Assembly (NCBI RefSeq): GCF_948472415.1
Contig: NZ_OX419519.1
Span: 4,030,001 to 4,094,000, forward strand
DNA length: 64,000 nt
Reading direction: 5' to 3'
Source: Kitasatospora fiedleri
GTDB taxonomy: Bacteria; Actinomycetota; Actinomycetes; Streptomycetales; Streptomycetaceae
The position numbers and the translations under genes are program-made. This document shows, piece by piece, positions 46,246-55,462 of the stretch. Numbering within the stretch: position 1 is the first letter of the stretch; every line of letters starts with the position of its first letter. The notes under the pieces were generated by a model that was not told where the DNA came from, made no database searches, and saw nothing but the letters and a program-made list of their open reading frames with translations.

Positions 46246-47541
46246 TCAGCCCTCCAGCAGCGGCTGCCCCACGTACCCGCCCTCGGGCGCGCCCGGCGGC
46301 ACCGCGAACAGCGCGGACGCCTCGTGCCGCAGGTAGCGGGAGAGGCCGTCGCCGCGCGCCAGCCGCTGCTGCACCGGCACGAAGCCGCGCGCCGGATCGG
46401 CCTGGTACGCGGCGAACAGCAGCCCGGCGTCGGGGGAGCCGTCCGGCAGCAGGCCGTCGTGGAAGGAGAAGCCGCGGCGCAGCATCGCCGCCCCGCCGTT
46501 GGAGGCCGCCGCGGCGACCCGGACGTGCGCGTCGGGGGCGATCGCCAGGGTGCCGTCCGGGTGGGTGGCGGCCAGGTCGACGGGGGTGCGCTCGACGGCG
46601 TCCGGCCCGCCGGACAGCGGGGCGCCGTCGCTCTTGCGGCGGCCGACGATCCGCTCCTGGCGCTCCAGCGGCAGGGTGTCCCAGCCCTCCAGCAGCATCC
46701 TGATCCGGCGCAGCACGGCGTAGCTGCCGCCGGCCATCCAGTCCGGGCCGGTGGCGAACACGGTGGCGGCGAAGCCCTCGTCCTGCGGGCGCGGGTTGTT
46801 GGTGCCGTCGACCTGGCCCATCAGGTTGCGGCCGGTCATCGGGTGCGGGGTCGCGCCGGGCGTCCGAGCGAAGCCGGACATCAGCCAGCGCGGCGCGGCC
46901 AGCCCGGTGGCCAGCCGCACCAGCACCCGCAGCGCGTGCACCGCGACCAGGGCGTCGTCGGCACCGACCTGCACCCACAGGTCGCCGTCGGAGCGGGCCG
47001 GGTCCAGCGCGTCGCCGGGGAAGGCGGGCAGCGCGGTCAGCGCCTCGGGGCGGCGGTCGGCCAGCCCGGCCTTGTCGAACAGGGTGGCGCCGAAGCCGAA
47101 GGTGACGGTCAGCGAGCCGGGCCCGGCGTCCAGCGCGATCTGGTTCTCGCCCTCCGCGGCGGGCTCGCCCGCGGCCATCCGGGCCGCCGCCGCCGACCAG
47201 CCGCGCAGCAGCGCGGCCAGCCCGTCCCGGCGGGTGCTGGACAGCAGGTCGAACGCCGCCCACTCGACCCGGGCCTGGGCCGGTTCGACGATCCCGCCCT
47301 GCCGCGCCCCGTGGAACGGCACCCGGGCCCCGCCCGGCGCGGCCCCGGCGCCCGCCGCCGGGGCCTGCGCCGAGGCCCGGCCGCCCCACGCCCCGCCGGC
47401 CGCGCCCACCGCGAGCCCGGCCCCGGCCCCGCCGAGCACCGCCCGCCGGGACGGCCCCCGCACCGCCCCCGGCGCGGCGGCCCGCTCCGGCGCGGCGGCG
47501 GGCGGCCGCTCGGCGGTGCCCGGCCGCTCGGCGGTGCTCAC
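46246..47541 (-). CDS. Tat-exported Dyp-type peroxidase (DtpA/EfeB type)
   Basis: The 431-aa haem peroxidase has a Tat signal peptide (SRRAVLGGAGAGLAVGAAGG), the DyP motif GQVDGTNNPR with the catalytic Asp, and a proximal His in the DAHVRVAAAASN region. In S. lividans the homologue DtpA works with an ECuC/Sco copper pathway that matures the radical oxidase GlxA during hyphal growth. The GTG start overlaps the stop of the CopC-CopD gene by 4 nt, so it is in that operon. Confidence 0.88.
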   Translation of the reverse strand: MSTAERPGTAERPPAAAPERAAAPGAVRGPSRRAVLGGAGAGLAVGAAGGAWGGRASAQAPAAGAGAAPGGARVPFHGARQGGIVEPAQARVEWAAFDLLSSTRRDGLAALLRGWSAAAARMAAGEPAAEGENQIALDAGPGSLTVTFGFGATLFDKAGLADRRPEALTALPAFPGDALDPARSDGDLWVQVGADDALVAVHALRVLVRLATGLAAPRWLMSGFARTPGATPHPMTGRNLMGQVDGTNNPRPQDEGFAATVFATGPDWMAGGSYAVLRRIRMLLEGWDTLPLERQERIVGRRKSDGAPLSGGPDAVERTPVDLAATHPDGTLAIAPDAHVRVAAAASNGGAAMLRRGFSFHDGLLPDGSPDAGLLFAAYQADPARGFVPVQQRLARGDGLSRYLRHEASALFAVPPGAPEGGYVGQPLLEG

Positions 47542-49583
47542 TGGCCGACCTTCAGCTGCTGGGTGGCCGTCACCTGGTCGATGTCGGAGGAGCGGACGGT
47601 CACCGACACCACCCACACCCCGCCCAGCGGGAGCTGCGCGGTGCCGCTCCAGCTGCCGGCGCCCTGCGGCTGCAGGGTGACGGGGAGCGGGCCGAGGTCG
47701 CGGTCGGGGAGGGTGAACGCCAGCTCGAGCTCCGGGACTTCGGCTGGCTGCCCGGTGGAGTCGGTGAGCTTGAGGGTGACCGCGTTCGGGCCGGTGCCGA
47801 CCGGGTCGACGGTGACGGTCGCGGTGCCCTTGGCGTTGGGCGTGCGGCCGCCGGTGTCGTACGGGAGCTTCAGCTCCGCGGTCCGCCCGGGCGCCGCCGG
47901 GGCCCCGGCGGAGGGGGCGGTCGCGGGCGCGTCGGCGGCGGCCTGGGCGACGCGTCCGGGCGGGGAGTTGGTGAGCAGGGTGGTGACCACCAGGACCAGC
48001 ACGGCCACCGAGGTCTCCACCACCACGCTGCGCCGTAGTCCGGCCCGGGCCGGGGAGCCCCCGCCGGCCCGCTCGCCCCGGGCGCGCACCCGCAGCGCCC
48101 GCTGCCGGGCGAGCTGGGCGGCCCGCTCCGGGTCGCCGCCGCCGACCGCGGCCCTCACCGGCTCGGCGTCCACCGGCTCGGCGTCCACCGCGTCCGGGTC
48201 GGCGGCCCCGCCGACCGCCGCGACGGACGGCGTCTCGTCGGCGGTGCGCAGCCGGGCCGTCCAGGCGCGGGAGATCCAGGCCACGCCGAGCATCGCGGCC
48301 ACGCAGCCGACCTTGACCAGCAGCAGCCGCCCGTACGAGGTGTCGACCAGCGCGCTCCACGAGCCGAGGCCGCGCCAGGACTGGTAGACGCCGGTGGCCA
48401 CGAGCACCGCGACCAGCCAGAACGCCAGCCTGGAGAAGCGCTCGACGGCGGCGGCGGGCAGGCCGTGGCGCAGGCCGACGGCCAGCACGGCCAGGCCGCC
48501 GAGCCAGCCGGCCATCGCCAGCAGGTGCAGGGCGGCCAGCGGCAGCGCGAGGGCGACCTGGATGCCGACCGAGGAGTGGTCGGCGCCGACCCAGGTCGCG
48601 GACAGCGCCAGGGCGAGGGCGAGCCCGGCCAGGCCGAGGCCGAGCCGGGTGTCGCGCTGCGGGCGCTCGGCGGCGGCCCGCTCCAGCCGGCGCAGCTCCG
48701 CCTCCTCCTCGTCCTCGGGGTCCTCGGGTGCCTCGGGCTCCGGGGCGGTGGCGGGCTTCGGCTGCTGCACCCCCAACTGGCCGACCAGCAGCGACAGGAA
48801 GACGCCCGCGGCGGCCAGCAGCAGCAGCCGGGCGGCGAGCGCGGTGCCGATCCGCTCGTCCAGGGTGGCGCGCACCAGCGACAGGTCGAAGGACTGCCCG
48901 AGGCCGGTGCCGCGCTCGTACGGGCCGCGCAGCATCAGCACGGCGACGGTGGACAGCAGCAGCCCGATCCAGCCGGTCATCAGCAGCCGCTGCACGCCGC
49001 GCACGGCCGCGCCGCCGGGCCAGACCGCGATCACGAACGCGGCGGCGCCGGCCAGCAGCGCGAACCCGAGGTAGGCGACGGTGCGGGCGGTGCCGTAGGC
49101 GAAGGCGACCGCGCCGTCGGCCTCGGCGCCCTGCACGGCGGCGGCGTTGACCGAGGTGTCGGAGGGGGCGCCGATGGAGAAGGTGAAGGCGCCGCCGACC
49201 GGGTGGGAGTCCTCCGAGACGGCCCGCCAGGCCACCGTGTAGGTGCCGTCGGCCAGGCCGGGGCGCAGCCCCACCCGGGCGGTCGACTCCTTGCCGTCGA
49301 CGTGCTCGGGCTTCCCGTCGTCGACCGCCTCGCCCCGCGGGTCGAGCACCCGCACCGAGTCCGCGGCCAGCGAGACGCCCTCGCTGAAGGTCAGCGTCAC
49401 CGCGGCGGGCGCGGTGGCCACCACCGAGCCCCGCTGCGGGTCGGTGCCCTCCAGGCTGGCGTGCGCGGACGCGGCCGTCGCCCCGCCGAGCACCAGCCCG
49501 AGCGCCGCCACCAGCACCGCCAGCAGCGCGCCCAGCCGCCGCCTCGCCCCTGTCACCACGTGCGTGCCCCTTCTCGTCGCCAT
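47538..49583 (-). CDS. CopC-CopD fusion, copper import/handling
   Basis: The 681-aa protein has a signal peptide, a CopC domain starting at AHASLEGTDPQRGS with an N-terminal His (amino-terminal copper site) and SEDSHPVGGAFTFSI, then a CopD part with eight or more membrane spans. A charged, Glu-rich cytoplasmic loop (EDPEDEEEAELRRLERA) lies in the middle. A final outer domain follows with a Ala/Pro linker and KGTATVTVDPV, resembling the YtkA-like fold. CopC binds Cu(II) and CopD is its membrane partner. Overlaps the DyP gene at its end. Confidence 0.88.
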   Translation of the reverse strand: MATRRGTHVVTGARRRLGALLAVLVAALGLVLGGATAASAHASLEGTDPQRGSVVATAPAAVTLTFSEGVSLAADSVRVLDPRGEAVDDGKPEHVDGKESTARVGLRPGLADGTYTVAWRAVSEDSHPVGGAFTFSIGAPSDTSVNAAAVQGAEADGAVAFAYGTARTVAYLGFALLAGAAAFVIAVWPGGAAVRGVQRLLMTGWIGLLLSTVAVLMLRGPYERGTGLGQSFDLSLVRATLDERIGTALAARLLLLAAAGVFLSLLVGQLGVQQPKPATAPEPEAPEDPEDEEEAELRRLERAAAERPQRDTRLGLGLAGLALALALSATWVGADHSSVGIQVALALPLAALHLLAMAGWLGGLAVLAVGLRHGLPAAAVERFSRLAFWLVAVLVATGVYQSWRGLGSWSALVDTSYGRLLLVKVGCVAAMLGVAWISRAWTARLRTADETPSVAAVGGAADPDAVDAEPVDAEPVRAAVGGGDPERAAQLARQRALRVRARGERAGGGSPARAGLRRSVVVETSVAVLVLVVTTLLTNSPPGRVAQAAADAPATAPSAGAPAAPGRTAELKLPYDTGGRTPNAKGTATVTVDPVGTGPNAVTLKLTDSTGQPAEVPELELAFTLPDRDLGPLPVTLQPQGAGSWSGTAQLPLGGVWVVSVTVRSSDIDQVTATQQLKVGQ

Positions 49584-49589
49584 CGCCGA

Positions 49590-50063
49590 TCAGCTACCCG
49601 GACGGTACGTCAGCGGTTTCACCGGGACCTTGACCACGACCCGGCCCGCCTTGGCGAATTCCAGGTCCAGTTCCAGCTCGTCGCCCAGCGCGGGCCGCCT
49701 GGCCCAGTCCATGATCATCAGGTGTGCGCCGCCGCGGGCCAGGTCGAGGGTGCCGCCGGCCGGCACGTCCATCGCCGCGACCGGCTCCATCGAGGTGTCG
49801 GTCGAGCGGTGGATGGTCACCGACCCGGCGGCCGGGCTGCTCACCCCCACCAGGGTGTCCGCGCCGCCGCTGTTGCGGACCGTCAGGTAGCCCGCGCCCA
49901 TCCCGTCGGGCGTGGCGGGCAGCGGTATGTACGGGTCCGCGACGGTCAGCCGCGGCGCGCCGCCGGGCCCGTCGGACTGGTGCGCCACCGCGACCGCGCC
50001 CACCGCCAGGGCGGCGGCCAGCCCCGCCCCGACCAGCGCGCCGCGCCGGAACGCCCGGCTCAC
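49590..50063 (-). CDS. PCu(A)C copper chaperone (ECuC-like)
   Basis: The 157-aa protein has an N-terminal membrane anchor or signal (GALVGAGLAAALAVGAVAVA) and the H(M)x10Mx21HxM copper motif: IHRSTDTSMEPVAAM and, 20 residues later, GGAHLMIMDW. It delivers Cu(I) to Sco or to cuproenzymes. GTG 50063 overlaps the Sco stop codon (GTGA). It stops 6 nt before CopC-CopD. Confidence 0.88.
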   Translation of the reverse strand: MSRAFRRGALVGAGLAAALAVGAVAVAHQSDGPGGAPRLTVADPYIPLPATPDGMGAGYLTVRNSGGADTLVGVSSPAAGSVTIHRSTDTSMEPVAAMDVPAGGTLDLARGGAHLMIMDWARRPALGDELELDLEFAKAGRVVVKVPVKPLTYRPGS

Positions 50064-50740
50064 ACCGCCACCCCGTTCGCCATCAGCTCCAGGTCGTGCC
50101 GGTAGACGTCGATCGAGGTGCCCGCCATGTACAGCAGGTGCGCCTTGTCGTCGCCGGGCAGGAACGCCAGCACCTGCGCGCCGTGGGTGGAGGTCACCGC
50201 GCCCTTGGCGTCCACCACCGGGTCCTCGACCAGGATGCCCAGCGGCTTGGCCGCGGCCTTCACCTTCGCCAGGTCGCCGGTCATCCCGACGAAGTCCTTG
50301 CCCATCGAGTCCAGCCAGGTCCGCAGCACCTGCGGGGTGTCCCGCTCCGGGTCGGTGGAGACGAACACCACCGCCAGCTTCGCCCGCTGCTCCGGGGTCA
50401 GCTTCGACATCGCCACGCCGATGTCGCCCATCGTGGTCGGGCAGACGTCCGGGCAACTGGTGTACCCGAAGAACAGCAGCACCGTCCGGCCCGCGGTCCG
50501 CGCCCGCAGGTCGTACGGCTGCCCGGAGGTGTCGTCCAGCACCAAGTCCGGCTTCTCGAAGTTCTTGCTCAGCACCGTGCCCTGGTACTGGCTGGTCGAC
50601 GCCTTCCTGCTGACCTTGGCCGCCCCGGTGTCCTGCGCGTCTCCTCCGGACGAGGAGCAGGCGGACAGCGCGAGCGAGGCGCCCAGGACGAGGGCGGCGG
50701 CGGTCAGGAGCCGGGGGCGGGTGCGGCGGAGGGAGACCAA
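50060..50740 (-). CDS. Sco1/SenC copper chaperone lipoprotein
   Basis: The 226-aa protein has a lipobox (SLALSACSSS), the thioredoxin-like fold with CPDVC and, later, the copper-ligand His in STHG. Sco proteins pass copper to cytochrome oxidase subunit II or other cuproenzymes. TTG 50740, with AGGAAAG 5 nt upstream, is taken as the start. It is coupled to the PCu(A)C gene. Confidence 0.9.
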   Translation of the reverse strand: MVSLRRTRPRLLTAAALVLGASLALSACSSSGGDAQDTGAAKVSRKASTSQYQGTVLSKNFEKPDLVLDDTSGQPYDLRARTAGRTVLLFFGYTSCPDVCPTTMGDIGVAMSKLTPEQRAKLAVVFVSTDPERDTPQVLRTWLDSMGKDFVGMTGDLAKVKAAAKPLGILVEDPVVDAKGAVTSTHGAQVLAFLPGDDKAHLLYMAGTSIDVYRHDLELMANGVAV

Positions 50741-50862
50741 GGGACTTTCCTGTTCGTGCGGGGAGCGGGTGGTGCGCGGGAGCGGGCGCGCGGCGGCGCC
50801 GGGTGCGGCGAGGGGCCGGGATGGGGCCGCCGGACGTGCGGCGGCCCCGCCCCGGCGGGGCG

Positions 50863-51591
50863 TCAGGACTGCGCGGAACGGCGGCGCAGCCCGGCCGCGC
50901 CGAGCGCCGCGCCGACCACGCCGACCACGATGCCGACCACGCCCAGCGTGCGGGCGGTCGAGTCGGAGGACTTCGCGCCGGACGCGGCCTCCTGCTTGCC
51001 GGTGGAGTCCGCCGAGTGCTGGTCGGCGGCCATGGCGGTGGCGCCCGCGGCCTTGGTCAGCTTCAGCGCCGGGGCGGGCTTGGACGGTTCGGGCTGCCCG
51101 TCCTTGGCCTCCTCGATCCAGCGGACCACGTCGCCGTTGTCGTAGGTCTGGAGCGCCTTGAAGACCAGCGTGTCGGTGTCGGTCGGCAGCGCGCCGAGCG
51201 AGACCGCGAAGTCCTGGTACTGCCCGGGCGCGATCTTGGTGCCCTCGTTGGCGGTCCAGGTGATCTTCGAGACGGCCTCGGTGATCTGCTGGCCGTGCGA
51301 GTCCAGCGGCTTGTCGAGCTTCGACTTCTCCAGGACGGCGGTCCAGCCCGGGACCGGCTGGGTGCGCACCGAGGCCATCGGGTGGTCCAGCGGCAGGTTG
51401 ACCTCGACCTTCACGGTGGAGGCGGTGTCGCTCTCGTTCGGCACCCGGAACGCCACGGCGCTGTAGCCGCCCTGCTGGACACTGCCGGGCTGGACGGTGA
51501 CGTGGGCGAAGGCGGGCACGGCGGACGCCAGCAGGGCGCCGGCCGCCACCACGAGCGCGCCGAGGGAACGACGGGCGGGAAGCGAACGCAT
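50863..51591 (-). CDS. YcnI/DUF1775 copper-binding membrane protein
   Basis: The 242-aa protein has a signal peptide ending in PAFAHVTVQPGS. The exposed N-terminal His after cleavage is the copper ligand in YcnI proteins, together with a later Trp (DVVRWIEE). A second membrane helix near the C-terminus anchors it. It probably supplies copper to the cluster below. The gap of 122 nt to Sco allows its own promoter. Confidence 0.88.
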   Translation of the reverse strand: MRSLPARRSLGALVVAAGALLASAVPAFAHVTVQPGSVQQGGYSAVAFRVPNESDTASTVKVEVNLPLDHPMASVRTQPVPGWTAVLEKSKLDKPLDSHGQQITEAVSKITWTANEGTKIAPGQYQDFAVSLGALPTDTDTLVFKALQTYDNGDVVRWIEEAKDGQPEPSKPAPALKLTKAAGATAMAADQHSADSTGKQEAASGAKSSDSTARTLGVVGIVVGVVGAALGAAGLRRRSAQS

Positions 51592-51731
51592 CAGGGGACT
51601 CCTGAGGAGAGGGGCCGCGCGGCGGTGCGCGCCGGCCCGGTGGGGGAGGTGCGGGAGACTCGGCCGGCCCGCTCAGGGCGCGGGCACGGCGGCAGCGGCG
51701 CGCGCCCGAGCCCCGGTTCCCCCGGGCCCGG

Positions 51732-52559
51732 TCAGCGCGCGAACGCCACCGCGGGCGGTCCCCGGCGCGGCAGGCTGTGCCGCAGCACCGCCGCCACCGG
51801 CAGCGGCCAGTCCTCCGGACACCCGGCCCGGCGCGGCGCGGCCGGGCGCTCGGCGCCCAGCAGCAGCGCCGTCAGCAGCGCCACCGCGCGGCGCACCGGC
51901 GCCGCCCACTCCCGGGCGGTCAGCGCGGCCGTCCGCACCAGCCGCCACAGCGCGGCCTCGCCGCGCCGCAGCCACCAGCCCGCGACCAGCGCCGCCGCCA
52001 GGTGCCCCAGCAGCATGCCGGGGGTCAGCCCCAGCCAGCCGGACGCGTGCGGCGCGGCGGCGGCGACCACCGCCTGCGGGTCCAGGCCCGCGGCGCTCAC
52101 CACCTGCTCCGGCGTGGTGTCCAGCGGGACGACGGTCAGCCCGTTGCCGGGCGTGTCGTCGCACAGCAGCCGGCCCGCGGCGACCACCAGCGGGTCCGTG
52201 GAGCCGTTTCCGGCCATCTGCGCGTGCGCCATCGCCCGGCCGCCGCCCAGCCCGCTCCCGAAGGAGTGGAACAGCAGGTGCAGGCCCAGTTGCCCGGTGC
52301 CCAGCCCGGCCGCGATCGCCCCCAGCGGGCGTTCCCGCCCGCCGGCCAGCGCCGCCACCGCGCACACCGCGGCGAACCCCAGCACCAGCGTGTCGGGTGC
52401 CACCGCGCCGCCCGCCCGGACGTGCCCGAAGGCCGCCACCAGCGTGCACACCAGCGCGAACGGCACCGCCCGCAGCAGCCGCAGGTCCCAGGCGGCCGTC
52501 GGCACCCGTCCAGCGGGCGCGGCGGCGGCCCGGCGGGCGGCGGCGGTGGGGTCGGTCAT
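51732..52559 (-). CDS. Integral membrane protein of the copper cluster
   Basis: The 275-aa protein has several hydrophobic spans and a His-rich loop (LGLHLLFHSFGSG, AMAHAQM) that could bind metal. It is not recognised as an enzyme. It starts the minus-strand copper cluster and is commonly found beside YcnI/CopC genes in streptomycetes. Confidence 0.72.
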   Translation of the reverse strand: MTDPTAAARRAAAAPAGRVPTAAWDLRLLRAVPFALVCTLVAAFGHVRAGGAVAPDTLVLGFAAVCAVAALAGGRERPLGAIAAGLGTGQLGLHLLFHSFGSGLGGGRAMAHAQMAGNGSTDPLVVAAGRLLCDDTPGNGLTVVPLDTTPEQVVSAAGLDPQAVVAAAAPHASGWLGLTPGMLLGHLAAALVAGWWLRRGEAALWRLVRTAALTAREWAAPVRRAVALLTALLLGAERPAAPRRAGCPEDWPLPVAAVLRHSLPRRGPPAVAFAR

Positions 52560-52788
52560 GGCCGGGCCATCATCTCACCGCCTACACCCGGTACCGGGGC
52601 AGGGTCGGCAACCCGTCGCGAATGGCGGGAAACCGCCCGGCGCACTCACCGGCCACGCGCTGATCGGCACACCCGGCGGGGCCGGTCCATCCGCCGAACG
52701 GGCGGGCTTCGCTCGTGCGGACGGTTCACCGCGCACGGCCGAGGAGATAGCTAGTTGTATGTGGAGCCGCAGCCAGGAGGGATCTCCC

Positions 52789-53469
52789 GTGGACATCTGG
52801 TGGACTCTGCACCTCAAGCGCGACCCGGCCAGCGTGCCGCTCGCCCGCCGCATCCTGCTCGGCGCCATGGACTCCGCCGGAGTCGACCCGCAGATCGCCT
52901 TCGACCTCGGACTGGCCCTCACCGAGGCGTGCGCCAACGCGGTCGAACACGCCGTACCCGCCCACCCGGGGGACACCTTCCAGGTCACCGCCTCGCTCAG
53001 CGGCGACCTGCTGCGGATCGAGGTCGCCAACGCCTGCCCGGCCGCCCCCGCCGCCCCCGCCGCCGCGTCCGAGCCCGCCCCCGCCGTCGCGCCCGTGGCC
53101 GCCGAGCGCCCCGGCCCGCGCCCGGCCGCGCCGCGCCGCCCCGCCGCCGACCGGCCCGGCCCGCGCTGTCGCACCCGCCGCGGTCGGGCCTCCGTCCCGG
53201 CCCGGGTGCTCGCCGTCCGCCGCCCCGCCGCGGACCGCCCCGCCCCCTACGACACCCACGTGCTGCCCCCGCTGCGCCCCGCGCTGCCGACCCCGGTCGC
53301 CGACACCATCCCCGACCTGGACGCCGAGTGCGGCCGCGGCCTGTTCCTGATCCACGCCCTGGCCGACCGCGTCCAGCTGCGCACCCACCCCCTGCGCGGC
53401 GCCACCGTCAGCTTCGACAAGATCCTCACCCCGCGCCCGACCGCCCCGCTGCTGCGCACCGCCTCCTGA
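52789..53469 (+). CDS. Anti-sigma-type HATPase with a proline-rich insertion
   Basis: The 226-aa RsbW-like ATPase has an N-box TEACANAVEHAVPAH and a G-box ECGRGLFLIHALAD. Between them an Ala/Pro/Arg-rich segment of about 100 residues replaces the usual short ATP lid. Such kinases bind sigma factors or anti-anti-sigma proteins. GTG 52789 follows AGGAGGGA at 7 nt; ATG 52759 is also in frame. Confidence 0.75.
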   Translation: MDIWWTLHLKRDPASVPLARRILLGAMDSAGVDPQIAFDLGLALTEACANAVEHAVPAHPGDTFQVTASLSGDLLRIEVANACPAAPAAPAAASEPAPAVAPVAAERPGPRPAAPRRPAADRPGPRCRTRRGRASVPARVLAVRRPAADRPAPYDTHVLPPLRPALPTPVADTIPDLDAECGRGLFLIHALADRVQLRTHPLRGATVSFDKILTPRPTAPLLRTAS

Positions 53470-53580
53470 GGGCCCGTCCGGCCGACCCACAGCCCGTCCC
53501 AGGGCCCGTCCCAGGGCCTGTCCCGCGGCCCGTCTCATGGCCCGAAACCCGCTGGCCGAGCGCCCCGGAACTCCGGTTAA

Positions 53581-53590
53581 GGTCTAGACC
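53581..53590. promoter_or_regulatory. GGTCTAGACC palindrome (candidate DasR/GntR site)
   Basis: A perfect 10-bp palindrome lies 16 nt upstream of the MFS start codon. It equals the core of the DasR dre site (TGGTCTAGACCA), but the flanks here are TAA and GGC rather than ACT and AGT, so the match is limited to the core. Confidence 0.45.
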
Positions 53591-53606
53591 GGCCACCGGA
53601 GGGACC

Positions 53607-54845
53607 ATGACCACCACTGCCGCGGAGCCGCGCTCCGCACCTCGTCGCGCGCTGTCCCGGATGGGTCAGGCCCTCCAGGGGCGGGACTTCCGCATCTGGT
53701 TCTACGGCCAGCTGACGTCCGCGTCCGGCACCCTCGCGCAGGGCGTCGCACTGTCCTGGCTGATCTTCGAACTCACCCACAACGCCGTCTGGTTGACCGT
53801 CCTGACGGCCTGCACCTGGGGCCCGACGCTGGTCCTCGGCCCGTGGGCCGGCGCCCTGGTCGACCGCTCCGACCGGCGCCGCCTGCTGCTGCTCACCCAG
53901 GGCCTGATGATGGCCGTCGGCCTGACCCTGGCCCTGGTCACCGCCGTCGGCGGCGTCCACCTGTGGGTGCTGCTGGCGCTCGCCACCTGCACCGGGCTGA
54001 TCGCGACCGTCGACTCCCCGGCCCGCCAGGTCTTCGTGGTCGACCTGGTCGGCGCCGGTTCGGTGGCCAGCGCGGTCGGCCTCTGGGAGGTCGCGCTCAA
54101 CGCCTCCCGGGTGATCGGCCCCAGCATCGCCGGCGCGCTGCTCGCCACCAACGGCCCGGCGTTCTGCTTCGCCTTCAACGGCCTCGCCTACGCCGCCCCG
54201 ATGATCGCCCTGATCAAGCTCCGCCCCGCCGACGGCGGCCCGCGCCGGGAGGTCGTCCGCGGCCCGCGGGCGAGCGCCCGCGAGGGGCTGGCCTACGCCC
54301 GGCGCTCGCCGATCGTCCGCGGCCTGCTCCCGATGTCCGCCGCCAGCGGCCTGATCTTCGCGATGAACCTCACCCTCCCGCCGCTGGTCAGCCGCTCCCT
54401 GCAGATGGGCGGCGGCGGGTACGGCCTGCTGATGGCCGCGTTCGGGATCGGCGGCCTGCCCGGCGCGCTGCTCGCCGCCTCCGCGCCCGAACCCACCCCG
54501 CGCCGGGTGCGCACCCTGGCGCTGATCACCTCCGTCGCCGTCCTCGGCACCGCGCTGTCGCCCGACGCCCTCGTCGCGGTGATCGGCATGGCCGCCGTCG
54601 GCCTCACCTCGATCTGGTTCATCGCCACCGCCAACACCCTGGCCCAGCTGCGCTCCGCCCCCGAGATGCGCGGCCGGGTGATGTCGCTGTGGGGCAGCGC
54701 GATGACCGGCACCCTCCCCTTCACCGGACTCGCCGTCACCTTCGTCGCCCAGCACGTCGGCGCCCGGGTCGGCTTCTGCGTCTCCGGCACCGCCCTGCTG
54801 CTGGCCACCCTGGCGGCCTGGCGGGCCCTGCGCGCCACCGACTGA
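53607..54845 (+). CDS. MFS exporter (DHA3/enterobactin-exporter-like)
   Basis: The 412-aa membrane protein has 12 hydrophobic spans and the DHA3-type start GRDFRIWFYGQLTSASGTL. Motif A-like GALVDRSDRRRLLLL lies between TM2 and TM3. Family members export siderophores or drugs. ATG 53607 follows CGGAGGG. A GntR-type palindrome lies in its leader. Confidence 0.85.
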   Translation: MTTTAAEPRSAPRRALSRMGQALQGRDFRIWFYGQLTSASGTLAQGVALSWLIFELTHNAVWLTVLTACTWGPTLVLGPWAGALVDRSDRRRLLLLTQGLMMAVGLTLALVTAVGGVHLWVLLALATCTGLIATVDSPARQVFVVDLVGAGSVASAVGLWEVALNASRVIGPSIAGALLATNGPAFCFAFNGLAYAAPMIALIKLRPADGGPRREVVRGPRASAREGLAYARRSPIVRGLLPMSAASGLIFAMNLTLPPLVSRSLQMGGGGYGLLMAAFGIGGLPGALLAASAPEPTPRRVRTLALITSVAVLGTALSPDALVAVIGMAAVGLTSIWFIATANTLAQLRSAPEMRGRVMSLWGSAMTGTLPFTGLAVTFVAQHVGARVGFCVSGTALLLATLAAWRALRATD

Positions 54846-54963
54846 GCCCCGCGGGCGCAGTACGGTGCCGGGACGTCGGGGCCTCGGGATGTCGAGAGCG
54901 GCGTCCCGGCTCCGACCCCGGTACGGAGGACGACGAACCAGCCGCGCCCCGAGGAGCCCCGCC

Positions 54964-55362
54964 GTGACGTACATGCTGCAACTGCACTTCAGCCAGGACG
55001 ACACCCCCGTCCCGCCGATCCCGACCTGGGACGCCGGGGCCGCCGCCGCGCACGTCGCGCACATGCGGCGGGCGGTGGCCGACCTGACCGCCACCGGCGA
55101 ACTGGTCGAGGCCCGCGGCCTGGCGGCGCCGGAGACCGCCCGGATCGTGCGGGCCGCCGACGGGGCGCCCGCCGTCACCGGCGGGCCGTTCCCGGACCGC
55201 AAGGAGTTCCTGTTCGGCTGGTGGATCGTCGACTGCGCGGACGAGGCGCGGGCGGTCGAGATCGCGGCCCTGGTCTCCGCCGCGCCCGGGCACGACGGGA
55301 GGCCGATGAACATGCCGGTCGAGGTCCGCGAGGTGCTGCCGGAGCCCCCGGCCGGGGGCTGA
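54964..55362 (+). CDS. YCII-related protein
   Basis: The 132-aa protein begins VTYMLQLHFSQDD and has the YCII pattern (a dimeric alpha/beta fold) with GGPFPDRKEFLFGWWIVDCAD. In actinobacteria such proteins are often associated with ECF sigma factors. There is none beside it here. The GTG at 54964 is chosen by the conserved start of the fold. Confidence 0.8.
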   Translation: MTYMLQLHFSQDDTPVPPIPTWDAGAAAAHVAHMRRAVADLTATGELVEARGLAAPETARIVRAADGAPAVTGGPFPDRKEFLFGWWIVDCADEARAVEIAALVSAAPGHDGRPMNMPVEVREVLPEPPAGG

Positions 55363-55462
55363 GCCGCGCACGCCGGGGCGAGGGGCCCGGGCGTGCCGGG
55401 GGAGGGGCCCGGGCGCGGTACCGTCCGGGGCCGAATTGCCGGAGCGGTCCGGGCGACGGACC

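Noticed and set aside
53470..53580. GCCCGTCCCAGG-type short repeats before the MFS gene as a mobile-element end
   Set aside because: They are a few imperfect 12-bp GC-rich repeats with no inverted partner or target duplication.
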